Shown here: piece by piece, positions 8,138 to 17,342 of the stretch
How the letters are laid out: every line of letters starts with the position of its first letter
Numbering within the stretch: the first letter of the stretch is position 1
Source of the DNA: Bacteroidales bacterium H4
GTDB lineage: Bacteria > Bacteroidota > Bacteroidia > Bacteroidales > Muribaculaceae
NCBI GenBank assembly: GCA_001701165.1
Contig: DAAP01000028.1
Location: 42,019-106,018 of the forward strand
DNA length: 64,000 bases
Reading direction: 5' to 3'
Translations under genes and position numbers: made by a program
Notes under the pieces: generated by a model
What the model saw: only the letters and a program-made list of their open reading frames with translations
Told to the model about the DNA's origin: nothing
The model's database searches: none

Positions 8138-9235
8138 ATGTTTCCACTATTGCAAACGCCCATCAACTTGCTGCCCGACAGCATCCCCTCCATCAAAGAG
8201 GAAATAAAGCAAGTACAGTCGCTGCCCTTTGACGATCTAATCAACAACCTGGTGACCTCGGCCGTGCACTTCACCATCGACTTGGTGACAGCCCTTATAG
8301 TGTTCTATATAGGCAAGCTCATCATCAAGCGCATATACCGCGTAGTATCGGCGGTGATGACGCGGCGCAAAGTCGATAGATCACTGGCCACATTTATCCT
8401 GAGCATGATCAAAATCGTGCTCTACTTCCTACTCATCGTCATCGTAATCGGCATCCTCGGCATCGAGACCTCGTCCTTTATCGCGCTCTTTGCCTCGGCC
8501 GGCGTCGCAATCGGCATGGCACTGAGCGGCACACTCCAAAACTTTGCCGGCGGTGTACTCATACTGTTGCTGAAGCCATACAAGGTTGGCGACTATATCG
8601 AAGCCCAAGGCTTCGCCGGATATGTGCGCGAAATCCAGATATTCCATACCATCATCTGCACTTACGACAACAAGACCATCATCATCCCCAACGGCGGACT
8701 GTCCACCGGCAGCATCAACAACTGGTCGCGTCAGGACTACCGTCGCGTCGAATGGACCGTATCCATCGCATACGGCGACAACGTGGCCAATGCCCGCCGA
8801 GCAATACTGTCAATCTTTGCCTCGGACGACCGCATAGTCGCCAAGTACGTCGAAGACGACCGTGCACGCTACGAAGCACAGCAACAGGCTATCGCCGAGA
8901 CTCAGACCAAAAGCGAGACCGTCAAAGAAGAAAAGCCGCACGGACGCCTATGGCGCATGTTTCACCGCCGCGTGCGCCAACATGTCGAACAGATAAGCAA
9001 AGACATCCCGACACCCACCGAGGCACTGGGCACCGCTCGCGTAGACCGCTCGCCCTCAGTAACAGTCGAAGGCCTCGACGCCTCCTCGGTGACACTCAAA
9101 GCACGCGCATGGGTACGCAGCGAGCATTATTGGTCCCTGTATTACGATATGTACGAGCGTCTTTACTCCGAACTACCCAATGCCGGAGTACACTTCCCCT
9201 TCCCCCAACTGGACGTACACCTTACACATCAGTAG
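8138..9235 (+). CDS. MscS-family mechanosensitive ion channel
   Basis: A 365-residue inner-membrane channel that releases solutes on hypo-osmotic shock. Hydrophobic segments near residues 42-68 and 85-105 lead into the pore helix region GVAIGMALSGTLQNFAGGVLILL and the beta domain motif KPYKVGDYIEAQGFAGYV. The three-helix plan matches MscS itself. Between the beta domain and the C-terminal alpha/beta domain lies a charged insertion of about 60 residues (roughly 230-295), with EAQQQAIAETQTK and basic RRVRQH stretches, absent from short MscS proteins. It ends close to a GC-rich hairpin. Confidence 0.9.
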   Translation: MFPLLQTPINLLPDSIPSIKEEIKQVQSLPFDDLINNLVTSAVHFTIDLVTALIVFYIGKLIIKRIYRVVSAVMTRRKVDRSLATFILSMIKIVLYFLLIVIVIGILGIETSSFIALFASAGVAIGMALSGTLQNFAGGVLILLLKPYKVGDYIEAQGFAGYVREIQIFHTIICTYDNKTIIIPNGGLSTGSINNWSRQDYRRVEWTVSIAYGDNVANARRAILSIFASDDRIVAKYVEDDRARYEAQQQAIAETQTKSETVKEEKPHGRLWRMFHRRVRQHVEQISKDIPTPTEALGTARVDRSPSVTVEGLDASSVTLKARAWVRSEHYWSLYYDMYERLYSELPNAGVHFPFPQLDVHLTHQ

Positions 9236-9254
9236 AATTCGGCATACATCTATC

Positions 9255-9288
9255 TGCGGCCGGACAACGTGAATGTCGCCCGGCCGCA
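9255..9288 (+). terminator. Hairpin after mscS
   Basis: TGCGGCCGG pairs with CCGGCCGCA across a 16-base loop, 20 bases after the stop codon. No T-run follows, so termination efficiency is uncertain. Confidence 0.5.
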
Positions 9289-9352
9289 TGCGTTTATCAA
9301 ATACCCTATATTTTGGATGTGCGTACATAGAAGCTATATGACGCAAAAATCG

Positions 9353-9360
9353 TACCTTTG
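9353..9360 (+). promoter_or_regulatory. -7 box before the TonB receptor gene
   Basis: TACCTTTG, followed by C, matches the -7 consensus 31 bases before the ATG; no clear -33 TTTG at the right distance. Confidence 0.5.
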
Positions 9361-9391
9361 CACTCGAATAAGCCAACATATTTGACTACAA

Positions 9392-11662
9392 ATGACTTTT
9401 AGCACACAGTATACTCTAATCGTTGCCGCCGTGATGGCCGGCACTATCAATGCCACGGCGGTCACGACCGCCACTTCGGCCGAAAACGCCTCCGACAGCG
9501 TGTCCAATCCCGTGGTTGGATATCTGCGCGATGTCGAAGTAGTTGGGGTCAAGCAATTACCCAACAGCCAAATCGAACCGGCCACGCGCCTTGACGCCGA
9601 GGCTGTCAAGGCTCTCGGCATAACATCCATGCGCGGCATCAGCGATGTCGCCCCCAACTTTTTTATCCCGGACTACGGGTCGCGCATGACCTCCTCGATA
9701 TACGTCCGTGGCATGGGCGCTCGTATAGACCAGCCGGTAATAAGCCTCAATGTAGACGGCATCCCCTATCTCAACAAAGATAATTATGACTTCGACATGC
9801 CGGACATCGACCGCATAGAGGTGCTGCGCGGTACGCGCTCGGTACTGAGCGGGCGCAACGCCATAGGCGGGCAGGTAAACATCTACACTTGCTCGCCGTG
9901 GAGCCGCCGAGGATGGCGTTTAGGTGCTTCTTACGCTCGCGCCAACACCGCACGACTCAACGCCGGATGGTACGGGCGCCTTGGCGAGAAAGTGGCCACC
10001 TCGGTGACAGCTTACGGCTCAACCACCGACGGTTTTTACCGCAACGAATACGATGACAGCCACTGTGGACGCGAGCGCCAAGCCAACGCCGGATGGAAAA
10101 CATCTTGGCACCCCGGTGGCCGTTGGAGTCTCGCCAACACCGCAACCTACGGATATGTCAAGCAGCACGGCTACCCCTATGCTGCGGCTGCCACAGGGCG
10201 CATCGACTACAACGACCCCGCATCGTACCGACGCAACAGCTTTGCAGACGGCCTGTCGGTGTCTTTCACCGGCAACCGCATGGTAGCCACATCGCAGACC
10301 TCGGTGCAGTATCTGAACGATGACATGGTCATGGACCAGGATTTCACTCGAGCCGACTACTTCACACTGCGCCAAAAACGGCACGAATGGGCTTTCACCC
10401 AGGATATTTTTGCCAAAGGCACACGCAAGTCCTACGACTGGCTGCTCGGAGCCTTTGGATTTGCGAAGAAGACACACACGGACGCACCGGTAGTCTTCAA
10501 GCAGGACGGCATCGACCGGCTGATATTAGACAACGTCAACAAATCGCTGCCACCGGGCATGCAACTACGCTGGGACGAACAACAAATGCTGCTGAATAGC
10601 AATTTTGACACCACAGACGGAGGCTTCGCCATATACCATACGAGCACCGTGCACCTCGGCCGGTGGACACTGCGCGGCGGACTGCGATGGGACATCGAAC
10701 GAGTCAGCATGGACTACGTTGGTGCGGTCAATACATCCGTGACCATGTATCGCTCACTGCCTACCGGGGTACAAATTCCGCTGCAAACGCGCCCTATAAC
10801 GATAGACGACCAAGGCTCATTGCATCAGACTTTCAACGAGTTGCTGCCGCAAGTATTTATCAATTACGCCCCGGACAGTCGCTGGCGCGTCTTTGGCTCG
10901 GTGGCACGCGGATACAAAGCCGGAGGCTACAACACACAGATGTTCAGCGACATACTCCAACAGCAAATGATGGAGCAAATGGGTATGCAAGCCGAATATG
11001 ACATTGATGCCATGCTCACCTACCGTCCCGAGCGCAATTGGACCTACGAAGTCGGAACAGGGTTCGAGAGTAGCGACAAAAGCCTCAGTGCCGAGATTCT
11101 CGGATACTGGATGGCGTGTCGCGACCAGCAGCTCACCATATTTCCGCACGGCAACACCACGGGACGTGCCATGACCAACGCCGGACGTACGCGCAGTATC
11201 GGCCTTGAGGCCTCGGTTGCCTTCCGTCCCACTCAGGCATTGGCGCTGCGCGCTTCGTACGGATACACGGATGCCCGCTTCACCAAATACCATAACGGCA
11301 TAGCCGATATGGAAGGCAAGAAACTGCCCTACGCCCCGCGGCACACCCTCTTTGGCGGAGCACGCTACGTCCTGCCATGGACTTTTGCCGGAGTCACCCC
11401 CTTGGTGGATGTCGCCGTGCACGCCGCCGGACGCATATATTGGGACGACGCCAACACCATGGAACAGCCGTTTTATGCCTCGCTCGATGCCTCCGTGACC
11501 CTGCAACACCGCCTTGGCAGCCTGCGCCTCTTTGCCGAGAACATCACGGACACGCGCTACAACACCTTTTACTTCGTCAGTGTAGGACACGCCTTCTATC
11601 AGAAGGCAAATCCGTGGAGCATAGGCGTAAGCATCTCCGTAAACATCGGCACTGACGAATAA
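9392..11662 (+). CDS. TonB-dependent outer membrane receptor
   Basis: The 756-residue protein has a signal peptide (residues 1-22), then a plug domain with VEVVGVKQLP, SSIYVRGMGARIDQPVIS, VDGIPYLNKD and IDRIEVLRGTRSVLSGRNAIGGQVNI, and a long beta-barrel that ends in the aromatic-rich strand IGVSISVNIG. This is the architecture of TonB-driven uptake receptors. It lacks the carboxypeptidase-like N-terminal domain of SusC proteins and has no SusD neighbour, so a siderophore, haem, cobalamin or metal ligand is more likely than a glycan; the ligand is not evident. It is followed after 65 bases by a GT39-like enzyme. Confidence 0.92.
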   Translation: MTFSTQYTLIVAAVMAGTINATAVTTATSAENASDSVSNPVVGYLRDVEVVGVKQLPNSQIEPATRLDAEAVKALGITSMRGISDVAPNFFIPDYGSRMTSSIYVRGMGARIDQPVISLNVDGIPYLNKDNYDFDMPDIDRIEVLRGTRSVLSGRNAIGGQVNIYTCSPWSRRGWRLGASYARANTARLNAGWYGRLGEKVATSVTAYGSTTDGFYRNEYDDSHCGRERQANAGWKTSWHPGGRWSLANTATYGYVKQHGYPYAAAATGRIDYNDPASYRRNSFADGLSVSFTGNRMVATSQTSVQYLNDDMVMDQDFTRADYFTLRQKRHEWAFTQDIFAKGTRKSYDWLLGAFGFAKKTHTDAPVVFKQDGIDRLILDNVNKSLPPGMQLRWDEQQMLLNSNFDTTDGGFAIYHTSTVHLGRWTLRGGLRWDIERVSMDYVGAVNTSVTMYRSLPTGVQIPLQTRPITIDDQGSLHQTFNELLPQVFINYAPDSRWRVFGSVARGYKAGGYNTQMFSDILQQQMMEQMGMQAEYDIDAMLTYRPERNWTYEVGTGFESSDKSLSAEILGYWMACRDQQLTIFPHGNTTGRAMTNAGRTRSIGLEASVAFRPTQALALRASYGYTDARFTKYHNGIADMEGKKLPYAPRHTLFGGARYVLPWTFAGVTPLVDVAVHAAGRIYWDDANTMEQPFYASLDASVTLQHRLGSLRLFAENITDTRYNTFYFVSVGHAFYQKANPWSIGVSISVNIGTDE

Positions 11663-11727
11663 ACGGCCTAACGGACTTGACATCAACCACAACACATAGA
11701 CAAGCATAACCGCCATAGACACTCGAC

Positions 11728-13335
11728 ATGAAACGCAACACCATCATACTGACAATCATAGCCGTAGCGCTGCTGCTTCCGTGGCTCGGGCTACCATGGT
11801 TCAACAGCAAGGGCGAGCCTCGCGAAGCTATAGTGGCCGTATCGATGCTCAACAGCGGCGACTGGATACTGCCGACGTCTTGCGGCGGCGACATCCCATA
11901 CAAGCCCCCGTTGCTGGCCTGGCTCATAGCCGTATTCTCCGAAATATTTAACGGAGGAGTCGTCAGCACCTGGACCGCCCGCCTGCCGTCAGCGCTGAGC
12001 GCAATATTTCTCGTGATATTCGGCTGGAAAGTCATGGCTCCGCGCATAGGCCGCGACCGGGCGTTGATGGCCTTCGGCCTGACGCTGACGTCTTTCGAAT
12101 TCTTCCGCGCTGCCATAGCCTGCCGGGTGGACATGGTGCTGACAGCCTGCATTGTGGGTGCCTGTTATAGTATTTTTCTGATATATGAGGCCGAAAGGCG
12201 CCGAAGGCTGTGGTACGTTGTGGCGGCAGTGCTGCTGCTCAGCGGCGGCGTGCTTGCCAAAGGACCGGTGGGCGCACTGTTGCCGTTATTGGCTATGGGG
12301 ATATACCGCCTGCTGTGCCGCGACAATATCTTGCGTACTGCCGCCATAATGCTGGGGCTGCTGACGGCCTCACTGCTGCTGCCTGCGTTGTGGTATTACG
12401 CCGCATACCTGCGTGGAGGCGACGAATTTGTGCGCCTTGCCCTGGAAGAAAACATCGGACGACTCACCGGCACAATGTCTTACGACAGCCATATCAATCC
12501 GTGGTGGTACAACTTCGTAACCCTGCTATGGGGCATGCTGCCGTGGACCATCCCTGCACTTATGGCCCTATGCCTGCGCCGCGTGCGCACGGCCATTGCC
12601 ACGACATGGCACAACCGCAACAGCAAGTCAGGCCTTTCGAAAATGGCGTGGACCGTCGCTCTGACAGTCCTCATATTCTATTGCATCCCATCAAGCAAAC
12701 GCAGCGTCTACCTACTGCCGATGTACCCATTTATGGCTATGGGACTTGCTTGGCTGTTTGCGCAATGCCGCACCGCTAAGTTTATGCGCATATTCACACG
12801 AGTGCTTGCCCTGCTCGCCATCATCGCGCCCATTGCATTGACTATGCTCTCTCACATGTCGTTAGGACATCTTCGCTTATATACTCCGGCATGGTGGCAA
12901 TACATTATGACATTTTTGTCTGTTTTCGCCGGGGTATGGTGGCTTGTCACGCGAAGTCGCGAAGCCAACGCCGCCGCCGGAGCAATCGTCATTGCATACT
13001 TACTGTTTATGAGCTACGCCTCGACCTTCGCGCCGATGCTGCTTAACCCCAAAAGCGACCGTCCCGCCGCCGAAGCCGTTGCCCGGCAGGTGCCGAAAGA
13101 CGCCCCGCTGTACGGCGTCATCACCGGCGACTCGCTACTGCGATATTACACCATCAACTACTACCTTGGCGACCGCATGAACCATACAACGGACATCAAG
13201 GCAGTGCCGCAAGGCGCATACGTCGTCACCGACCCGCAGTCCGTGGACAACCGCCCGGACTACACCGTCATTGACACCCTTACCACCCGCTCGTGCGACA
13301 CCCGCGCCGCCACTGTACTCGCCCATCGGGAATAA
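11728..13335 (+). CDS. GT39/ArnT-like membrane glycosyltransferase
   Basis: A 535-residue polytopic membrane protein. After the first helix comes NSKGEPREA, the acidic motif in the first periplasmic loop used by C-type glycosyltransferases, then IPYKPPLLAWLI, a conserved PMT/ArnT feature. About ten further hydrophobic helices and a soluble C-terminal domain of about 120 residues follow. Such enzymes transfer a sugar from a polyprenyl-phosphate donor onto lipid A, proteins or glycans on the periplasmic side. The acceptor here is unknown. The gene follows the TonB receptor in the same direction and may share its transcript. Confidence 0.85.
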   Translation: MKRNTIILTIIAVALLLPWLGLPWFNSKGEPREAIVAVSMLNSGDWILPTSCGGDIPYKPPLLAWLIAVFSEIFNGGVVSTWTARLPSALSAIFLVIFGWKVMAPRIGRDRALMAFGLTLTSFEFFRAAIACRVDMVLTACIVGACYSIFLIYEAERRRRLWYVVAAVLLLSGGVLAKGPVGALLPLLAMGIYRLLCRDNILRTAAIMLGLLTASLLLPALWYYAAYLRGGDEFVRLALEENIGRLTGTMSYDSHINPWWYNFVTLLWGMLPWTIPALMALCLRRVRTAIATTWHNRNSKSGLSKMAWTVALTVLIFYCIPSSKRSVYLLPMYPFMAMGLAWLFAQCRTAKFMRIFTRVLALLAIIAPIALTMLSHMSLGHLRLYTPAWWQYIMTFLSVFAGVWWLVTRSREANAAAGAIVIAYLLFMSYASTFAPMLLNPKSDRPAAEAVARQVPKDAPLYGVITGDSLLRYYTINYYLGDRMNHTTDIKAVPQGAYVVTDPQSVDNRPDYTVIDTLTTRSCDTRAATVLAHRE

Positions 13336-13372
13336 AGCAAGTTTTATTAACTGCTAAAATCTTCATAATCTT

Positions 13373-14920
13373 ATGAATCCTACATACATACACACTGCCT
13401 TAGCATCTATTGCCGTTGCGACGATACTGATTTCATCATCAAATGCCGAAGCACGTAATGCACCGTCTCCGGCGCCAACGTCTTCCGATGAATACTCTTA
13501 TTACGCTTACCAAGACGAAAAAACCGGATTGTATGGAGTCAAATATCAAGACGAGACTGTGATAATCCCCCAATACACTGAGTTGAAAGGAGTTAATAAA
13601 GTGGCCTTATTTGCATACAGAGATGCCGAAGCCAATAAATGGGGATTAGTATCAACCTACGACATCATAACTCCGCCCATATATGATAACATCAAGGTGG
13701 TAGACGCGATAAGGAGCAATAGAACCTTCGCAAATGTTACGCTAAATGGCAAGCAAGGGCTCTTATCACCATTAGGCAATGAAGTTTTACCATTAGAGTA
13801 TGACTCTATCGCACAGCCATACTGGGATCCTTACGTATTAGAATACAAGTGGGGGAAAAACAATGTTTACCCCCATGTTTTCCCCGTAAAGAAGAATGGA
13901 CAATGGCAGATTGTAACCTACTACAACGCTGTTGTCGTAGACAATTTCCCTGCCGAACTACTCGAAAACGGGCGCATCAAGTCCTCCGTTGAGGATAAAG
14001 TTTTAAAGAATTTAATAGGAAAGCCTTACAAAGAATTGGTAAAGCGAGCAAAAAAAGACGAGTCTGTCGCTGCAATGATTGAAAAAGATGATAAAGGAGA
14101 CCTTAGCTATAAAGACTTTGCGAAACCCAGATGGCCTAACCCGGAGATAGCCTCTACGCCCATCGAGATATACGGACAAAAAGGCAAAGTAAACGAGTTA
14201 GGGGTCGTTTGGGTTGACGAGTCAATCTTCAGAGACATCGGGGATGATATTCCCCAATATAACTCCTACAATGTCTACACAATGTTAAATAAGCTCCAAG
14301 AAGACGCGCCCGAATTGGTCGGCCGTGCGTGGTATCAGAATTATGACGCACAATCACAATACGAAATAGACTCTTCCCAAAAGAATAGAAATGACTATTT
14401 CATAAACGGACTTATCGACATAGTCCAAGTTTGCAAGGTTTCGGGTCTCGAAGGCAGTGATTTTTATAATTATATAGTTGACAGGTTGAAACAAAGAGGC
14501 GAATTAGCAGCCAAACTCGAAAACGACCTCGCAGACGATGCAGCCAAACTCGAATGGGAAAACCATGTCAACGCCATATCCAATTCGATAGTGGGAGCAC
14601 TAAATAATGCCATGAGTGCGCTCGGAAGCGCCGATGGTAATACTTCAGACTCGTCTGACAGCGCTTCTTCATCGGCATCTGCCTCGTCACGCACACCATC
14701 CTCAAAAGGGAACAAATACAACATGTCGGAACATCACTCGTATAACTCCGACAAACGCGTATATGCAAGTTACGATTCGATGCTGGCCGCATATTTTGCC
14801 GGAAACCGCCATGCCTCGATTTCCGAAAAGGAAGAATGGCAAAGCAAGATGAAATCGCTGCGCACCAAGTGGGAAAGCAAAGGCAAGTCATTCCCACATT
14901 CGGCCAACGAAGACCGATAA
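13373..14920 (+). CDS. Exported WG-repeat-like protein of unknown function
   Basis: The 515-residue product has a signal peptide (residues 1 to about 27). Imperfect WG-type repeats follow: DEKTGLYGVKYQDETVIIPQY, NKWGLVS...ITPPIYD, GKQGLLSPLGNEVLPLEYD and KNGQWQIVTYYNAVVV. After residue 200 the repeats stop. A charged helical region, a Ser/Asp low-complexity linker (about 415-445) and a C-terminal block with YASYDSMLAAYFAG complete the protein. WG proteins are widespread in Bacteroidetes but functionally undefined. The gene is visibly richer in A and T than the glycosyltransferase before it. Confidence 0.7.
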   Translation: MNPTYIHTALASIAVATILISSSNAEARNAPSPAPTSSDEYSYYAYQDEKTGLYGVKYQDETVIIPQYTELKGVNKVALFAYRDAEANKWGLVSTYDIITPPIYDNIKVVDAIRSNRTFANVTLNGKQGLLSPLGNEVLPLEYDSIAQPYWDPYVLEYKWGKNNVYPHVFPVKKNGQWQIVTYYNAVVVDNFPAELLENGRIKSSVEDKVLKNLIGKPYKELVKRAKKDESVAAMIEKDDKGDLSYKDFAKPRWPNPEIASTPIEIYGQKGKVNELGVVWVDESIFRDIGDDIPQYNSYNVYTMLNKLQEDAPELVGRAWYQNYDAQSQYEIDSSQKNRNDYFINGLIDIVQVCKVSGLEGSDFYNYIVDRLKQRGELAAKLENDLADDAAKLEWENHVNAISNSIVGALNNAMSALGSADGNTSDSSDSASSSASASSRTPSSKGNKYNMSEHHSYNSDKRVYASYDSMLAAYFAGNRHASISEKEEWQSKMKSLRTKWESKGKSFPHSANEDR

Positions 14921-14995
14921 AGCATCGTTGTCAATACCTGAAAGACATCACGCAAAGTCGGCAAACAGCCGAGACAAAAGACTTGAATAAGACAA

Positions 14996-15035
14996 CGATA
15001 GCCGCCATTCCAGGTCATTCGGGTGGCGGCTATCG
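14996..15035. terminator. Hairpin between convergent genes
   Basis: CGATAGCCGCCA and TGGCGGCTATCG form a perfect 12-bp stem with a 16-base loop, between the WG-like gene (plus) and the first paralogue (minus). It can serve both, but neither side has a strong T-run. Confidence 0.65.
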
Positions 15036-15061
15036 CTATCTTATTACAATCAGAATTCGGC

Positions 15062-15478
15062 CTAACTCAATGCCTTCGAAATCGGCTTGGCGCGCTCCTG
15101 CATCTTGTCATATTCGGCCATTAACTCCTTGTAGGCAGCCACATTGGTGTCGTGGAGGCGACCCAGTCGGTTGCGGCTGCGCAAATACGAGATAAAGGTG
15201 TTCAAATACTTAAACTCGTCTGTTGCAGCTACTTCAAGGAACATTTGTTCGTACTTTTCGGGGTCGGCTTGCAGCATCTCTCCGACTTTGTAGTCTAAGA
15301 ATGCGGTCAATCCTCGTGCATTAGAGATTATAGCCGCATCATCGGCCGCGGTCTTGTCCTTATGCTTCTTGATCTTTGTATACAAAGTCTTGCACTCGTT
15401 AGGGTTATAGACCTGTTGAGCCGACATGATACCGCATACTATCAGCACTGCACTAAGTATCAGGAGTATTCGTTTCAT
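15062..15478 (-). CDS. Small exported protein, paralogue 4 of a four-gene cluster
   Basis: A 138-residue product with a cleavable signal peptide (MKRILLILSAVLIVCGIMSAQ) and no lipobox cysteine at the cleavage site. The mature part starts YNPNECKTLYTKIK and continues with a pattern (DDAAIISNARGLTAFLDYKV) that aligns with the upstream paralogues (DYAEMISQARGLNAFLDTRV). The protein is predicted all-helical and charged. I do not recognise a named family. It is last in a minus-strand run of four related genes and ends near a hairpin. Confidence 0.75.
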   Translation of the reverse strand: MKRILLILSAVLIVCGIMSAQQVYNPNECKTLYTKIKKHKDKTAADDAAIISNARGLTAFLDYKVGEMLQADPEKYEQMFLEVAATDEFKYLNTFISYLRSRNRLGRLHDTNVAAYKELMAEYDKMQERAKPISKALS

Positions 15479-15524
15479 ATATTTCCATTTAACAAAATGT
15501 CATGGTGTATCACGCCGGTACACA

Positions 15525-16052
15525 TCAATGCCCGTCGTCCTCTCCGGGATCGAACTTGGCGCCGGAGGATAGTGCCTCATTGAGAGCTCTTTGAAGCCCG
15601 GAAGCCAATTCATCCTGTCGACGTGCACGTGCGCGCAGATCGTCAGGCACGTTCTCGAGGCTTTCGGCCAAATACAGGAAACCGGCCAACTGGGTGGCGT
15701 ACATCATCGGCTTGGACGAGCGTACCGCCCGGAACGCCTCCGAGGCTTCCTTACCGGATTTTGACGAAACTCTGTAGAGTGCATTGGTCATCGGCTCTAC
15801 TAAAGCCTCGCACTGAGTCACGAGGCTCTCAATGTCCTTCTGTTGTATGTCATAGTTCAAATCGAGCAGACGTTGACATTCTACACTGTCATAAGCCGCC
15901 GTAGGAACTACTTGCGCCTGTGTCGTGGCCTTGCTGCTGTCGCCAGCGGCCGCATCGTTGTCTCCCTTTCCCGAGCCACATGCGGCAAGGATCATCATCA
16001 GCATGCACACAATCACCGCCAACCAATGGCGCAGTCCGGCTAAAATTATCAT
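15525..16052 (-). CDS. Small exported lipoprotein, divergent paralogue 3
   Basis: A 175-residue product with a lipoprotein signal ending in the lipobox ILAAC (Cys near residue 25). A Gly/Asp/Ala/Thr-rich linker precedes a helical domain beginning YDSVECQRLLDLNYDIQQKD, which corresponds to the YDLDKCKTLQEKI start of its neighbours but is strongly diverged. The tail is acidic and ends EDDGH. Function unknown. It sits between paralogues in the same orientation and probably shares their transcript. Confidence 0.7.
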   Translation of the reverse strand: MIILAGLRHWLAVIVCMLMMILAACGSGKGDNDAAAGDSSKATTQAQVVPTAAYDSVECQRLLDLNYDIQQKDIESLVTQCEALVEPMTNALYRVSSKSGKEASEAFRAVRSSKPMMYATQLAGFLYLAESLENVPDDLRARARRQDELASGLQRALNEALSSGAKFDPGEDDGH

Positions 16053-16168
16053 TGTTCTATGTTTTTAATTCATAATGATTTTAATGCAACCACGCATACG
16101 CCATGACGGCGTATGCGCGTATTGCGATTGGATTGTCCTGCTTACGGCAGAACGTGTTGTCTTGTGTT

Positions 16169-16606
16169 TCAGAGAAGCGAGTCAAGAGCGCTGCCCATCA
16201 TTCTCTTCAGCGCTTCTGTAGCAGCCTTTTCGTGTGTTTCCTTATAGTTTTTGTCAGCTTCTTTTAGCTCGTCGAATGCCTTTGCATTGTTCTCGTCGAG
16301 GTCTGCACTCTTTAGCGTGCGCATAAACAGGCCATAGAAGTCGTCCTCGACCGCATAAGACTTTTCATACTCTTCAGCCTCCTTAAGGCTTTTCAAGTCG
16401 GCATAGCCTTTGACTTTGTTCTCGAGGAAACCGCAGAGAGCCTTTGCCTGTCCGATGATGTCGGCATAGTCTTCCTGAGTCAGTTCGTCGCCGTTATCTA
16501 TTTTCTCCTGTAAGGTTTTGCATTTGTCAAGGTCATAGCCCTTTCCACAAGAGGACATACCTATTGCGAGGACAAAAACGCTAAGAATTAAAAATATCTG
16601 TTTCAT
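16169..16606 (-). CDS. Small exported lipoprotein, paralogue 2
   Basis: A 145-residue lipoprotein (lipobox GMSSC, Cys about residue 20). The mature N-terminus GYDLDKCKTLQEKIDNGDEL is identical to that of the gene upstream, while the rest has diverged into a charged helical domain (LKEAEEYEKSYAVEDDFYG). A conserved second cysteine lies in DKCKT. An exactly repeated 80-bp DNA block shared with paralogue 1 covers this identical part. The role is unknown; a small envelope-located helical protein is all the sequence supports. Confidence 0.78.
   Translation of the reverse strand: MKQIFLILSVFVLAIGMSSCGKGYDLDKCKTLQEKIDNGDELTQEDYADIIGQAKALCGFLENKVKGYADLKSLKEAEEYEKSYAVEDDFYGLFMRTLKSADLDENNAKAFDELKEADKNYKETHEKAATEALKRMMGSALDSLL
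16461..16540 (-). repeat. 80-bp exact repeat, copy in paralogue 2
   Basis: This 80-base block is identical to 16961-17040, exactly 500 bases away in direct orientation, while bases on either side differ. It encodes the identical segment YDLDKCKTLQEKIDNGDELT onward in both lipoproteins, pointing to gene conversion or a recent duplication with strong local conservation. Confidence 0.9.
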
Positions 16607-16665
16607 TTTGTTCGGGATGTCAGGTGTGTCAGATTAGGGTTTTTCTCGTTGGCATAAAGATTGAA

Positions 16666-17109
16666 TCACTCTAAGGCTCCCAAAGCTTTCTCAGACAACT
16701 TTTTGCCGATTTCCTCACCATGTTCTTTGTACTTATCCATTTCGGACTCGTACTCTTTGTAGGCCTTCATGTTATCTTCGTTGAGTTCGTCCATGGCTAC
16801 GGCGCTCTTCAACGCATTGTCAAACGTTGTGGCATACTTAGGCTCTTCCATCTTGGCTGATTCCTGGATGAAATTGACGATATCGTCAAGATCCATACTT
16901 TCCATCTTAGATACACGGGTGTCCAGGAACGCATTGAGACCGCGGGCTTGCGATATCATCTCGGCATAGTCTTCCTGAGTCAGTTCGTCGCCGTTATCTA
17001 TTTTCTCCTGTAAGGTTTTGCATTTGTCAAGGTCATAGCCGGCTCCGCACGAAGTCATGCCGAATACAAGAGCGAACACACTGAGAATTAAAAAGAGTTG
17101 TTTCATCAC
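16666..17109 (-). CDS. Small exported lipoprotein, paralogue 1 (first gene of cluster)
   Basis: A 147-residue lipoprotein (start MMKQLF; the second Met is equally plausible) with lipobox GMTSC. The mature part GYDLDKCKTLQEKID is followed by a charged helical domain with YKEYESEMDKYKEHGEE and a short C-terminal helix. It is the first gene after the promoter at 17195-17224 and heads the run of four. I do not recognise a named family. The region opposite the promoter drives an ECF sigma operon, so the clusters are divergent, but a regulatory link is only a possibility. Confidence 0.78.
   Translation of the reverse strand: MMKQLFLILSVFALVFGMTSCGAGYDLDKCKTLQEKIDNGDELTQEDYAEMISQARGLNAFLDTRVSKMESMDLDDIVNFIQESAKMEEPKYATTFDNALKSAVAMDELNEDNMKAYKEYESEMDKYKEHGEEIGKKLSEKALGALE
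16961..17040 (-). repeat. 80-bp exact repeat, copy in paralogue 1
   Basis: Second copy of the block at 16461-16540; see that entry for the comparison. Confidence 0.9.
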
Positions 17110-17194
17110 GTTTTTGGTTTTTATGGTTTAACACTATGTTTTGTCGCATACGGCAAGACCCTTAACGTCAAGCGAAATGGCGTACCCGATATGG

Positions 17195-17224
17195 CAAAGG
17201 TACAAATATTTTCCTTTACAGCAA
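17195..17224 (-). promoter_or_regulatory. Promoter for the four-paralogue cluster
   Basis: On the minus strand TTTTTTG, 19 bases, then TACCTTTG: an excellent housekeeping-type promoter about 85 bases before paralogue 1. Confidence 0.75.
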
Positions 17225-17276
17225 AAAACGAGGCAAACGGAACGCCAAAAAAAATACGTTAAAGGCAACTTACGGC

Positions 17277-17307
17277 TTGGCTGTATGGCGGATAATGCGT
17301 AACTTTG
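17277..17307 (+). promoter_or_regulatory. Promoter for the ECF sigma operon
   Basis: TTG at 17277-17279, a 20-base spacer and TAACTTTG at 17300-17307. It is a housekeeping-type promoter, so there is no sign of autoregulation by the ECF factor at this site. It also shows that translation cannot begin at the upstream ATG of the same frame. Confidence 0.75.
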
Positions 17308-17342
17308 GCAAGATAAACAACGACACCGCACGCCACAGGACA

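Noticed and set aside
9392..11662. SusC-type glycan receptor
   Set aside because: No SusD partner and no N-terminal carboxypeptidase-like domain, so the more general TonB receptor call was kept.
17277..17342. N-terminal extension of the sigma factor
   Set aside because: The promoter -7 box lies within it, so it cannot be part of the message.
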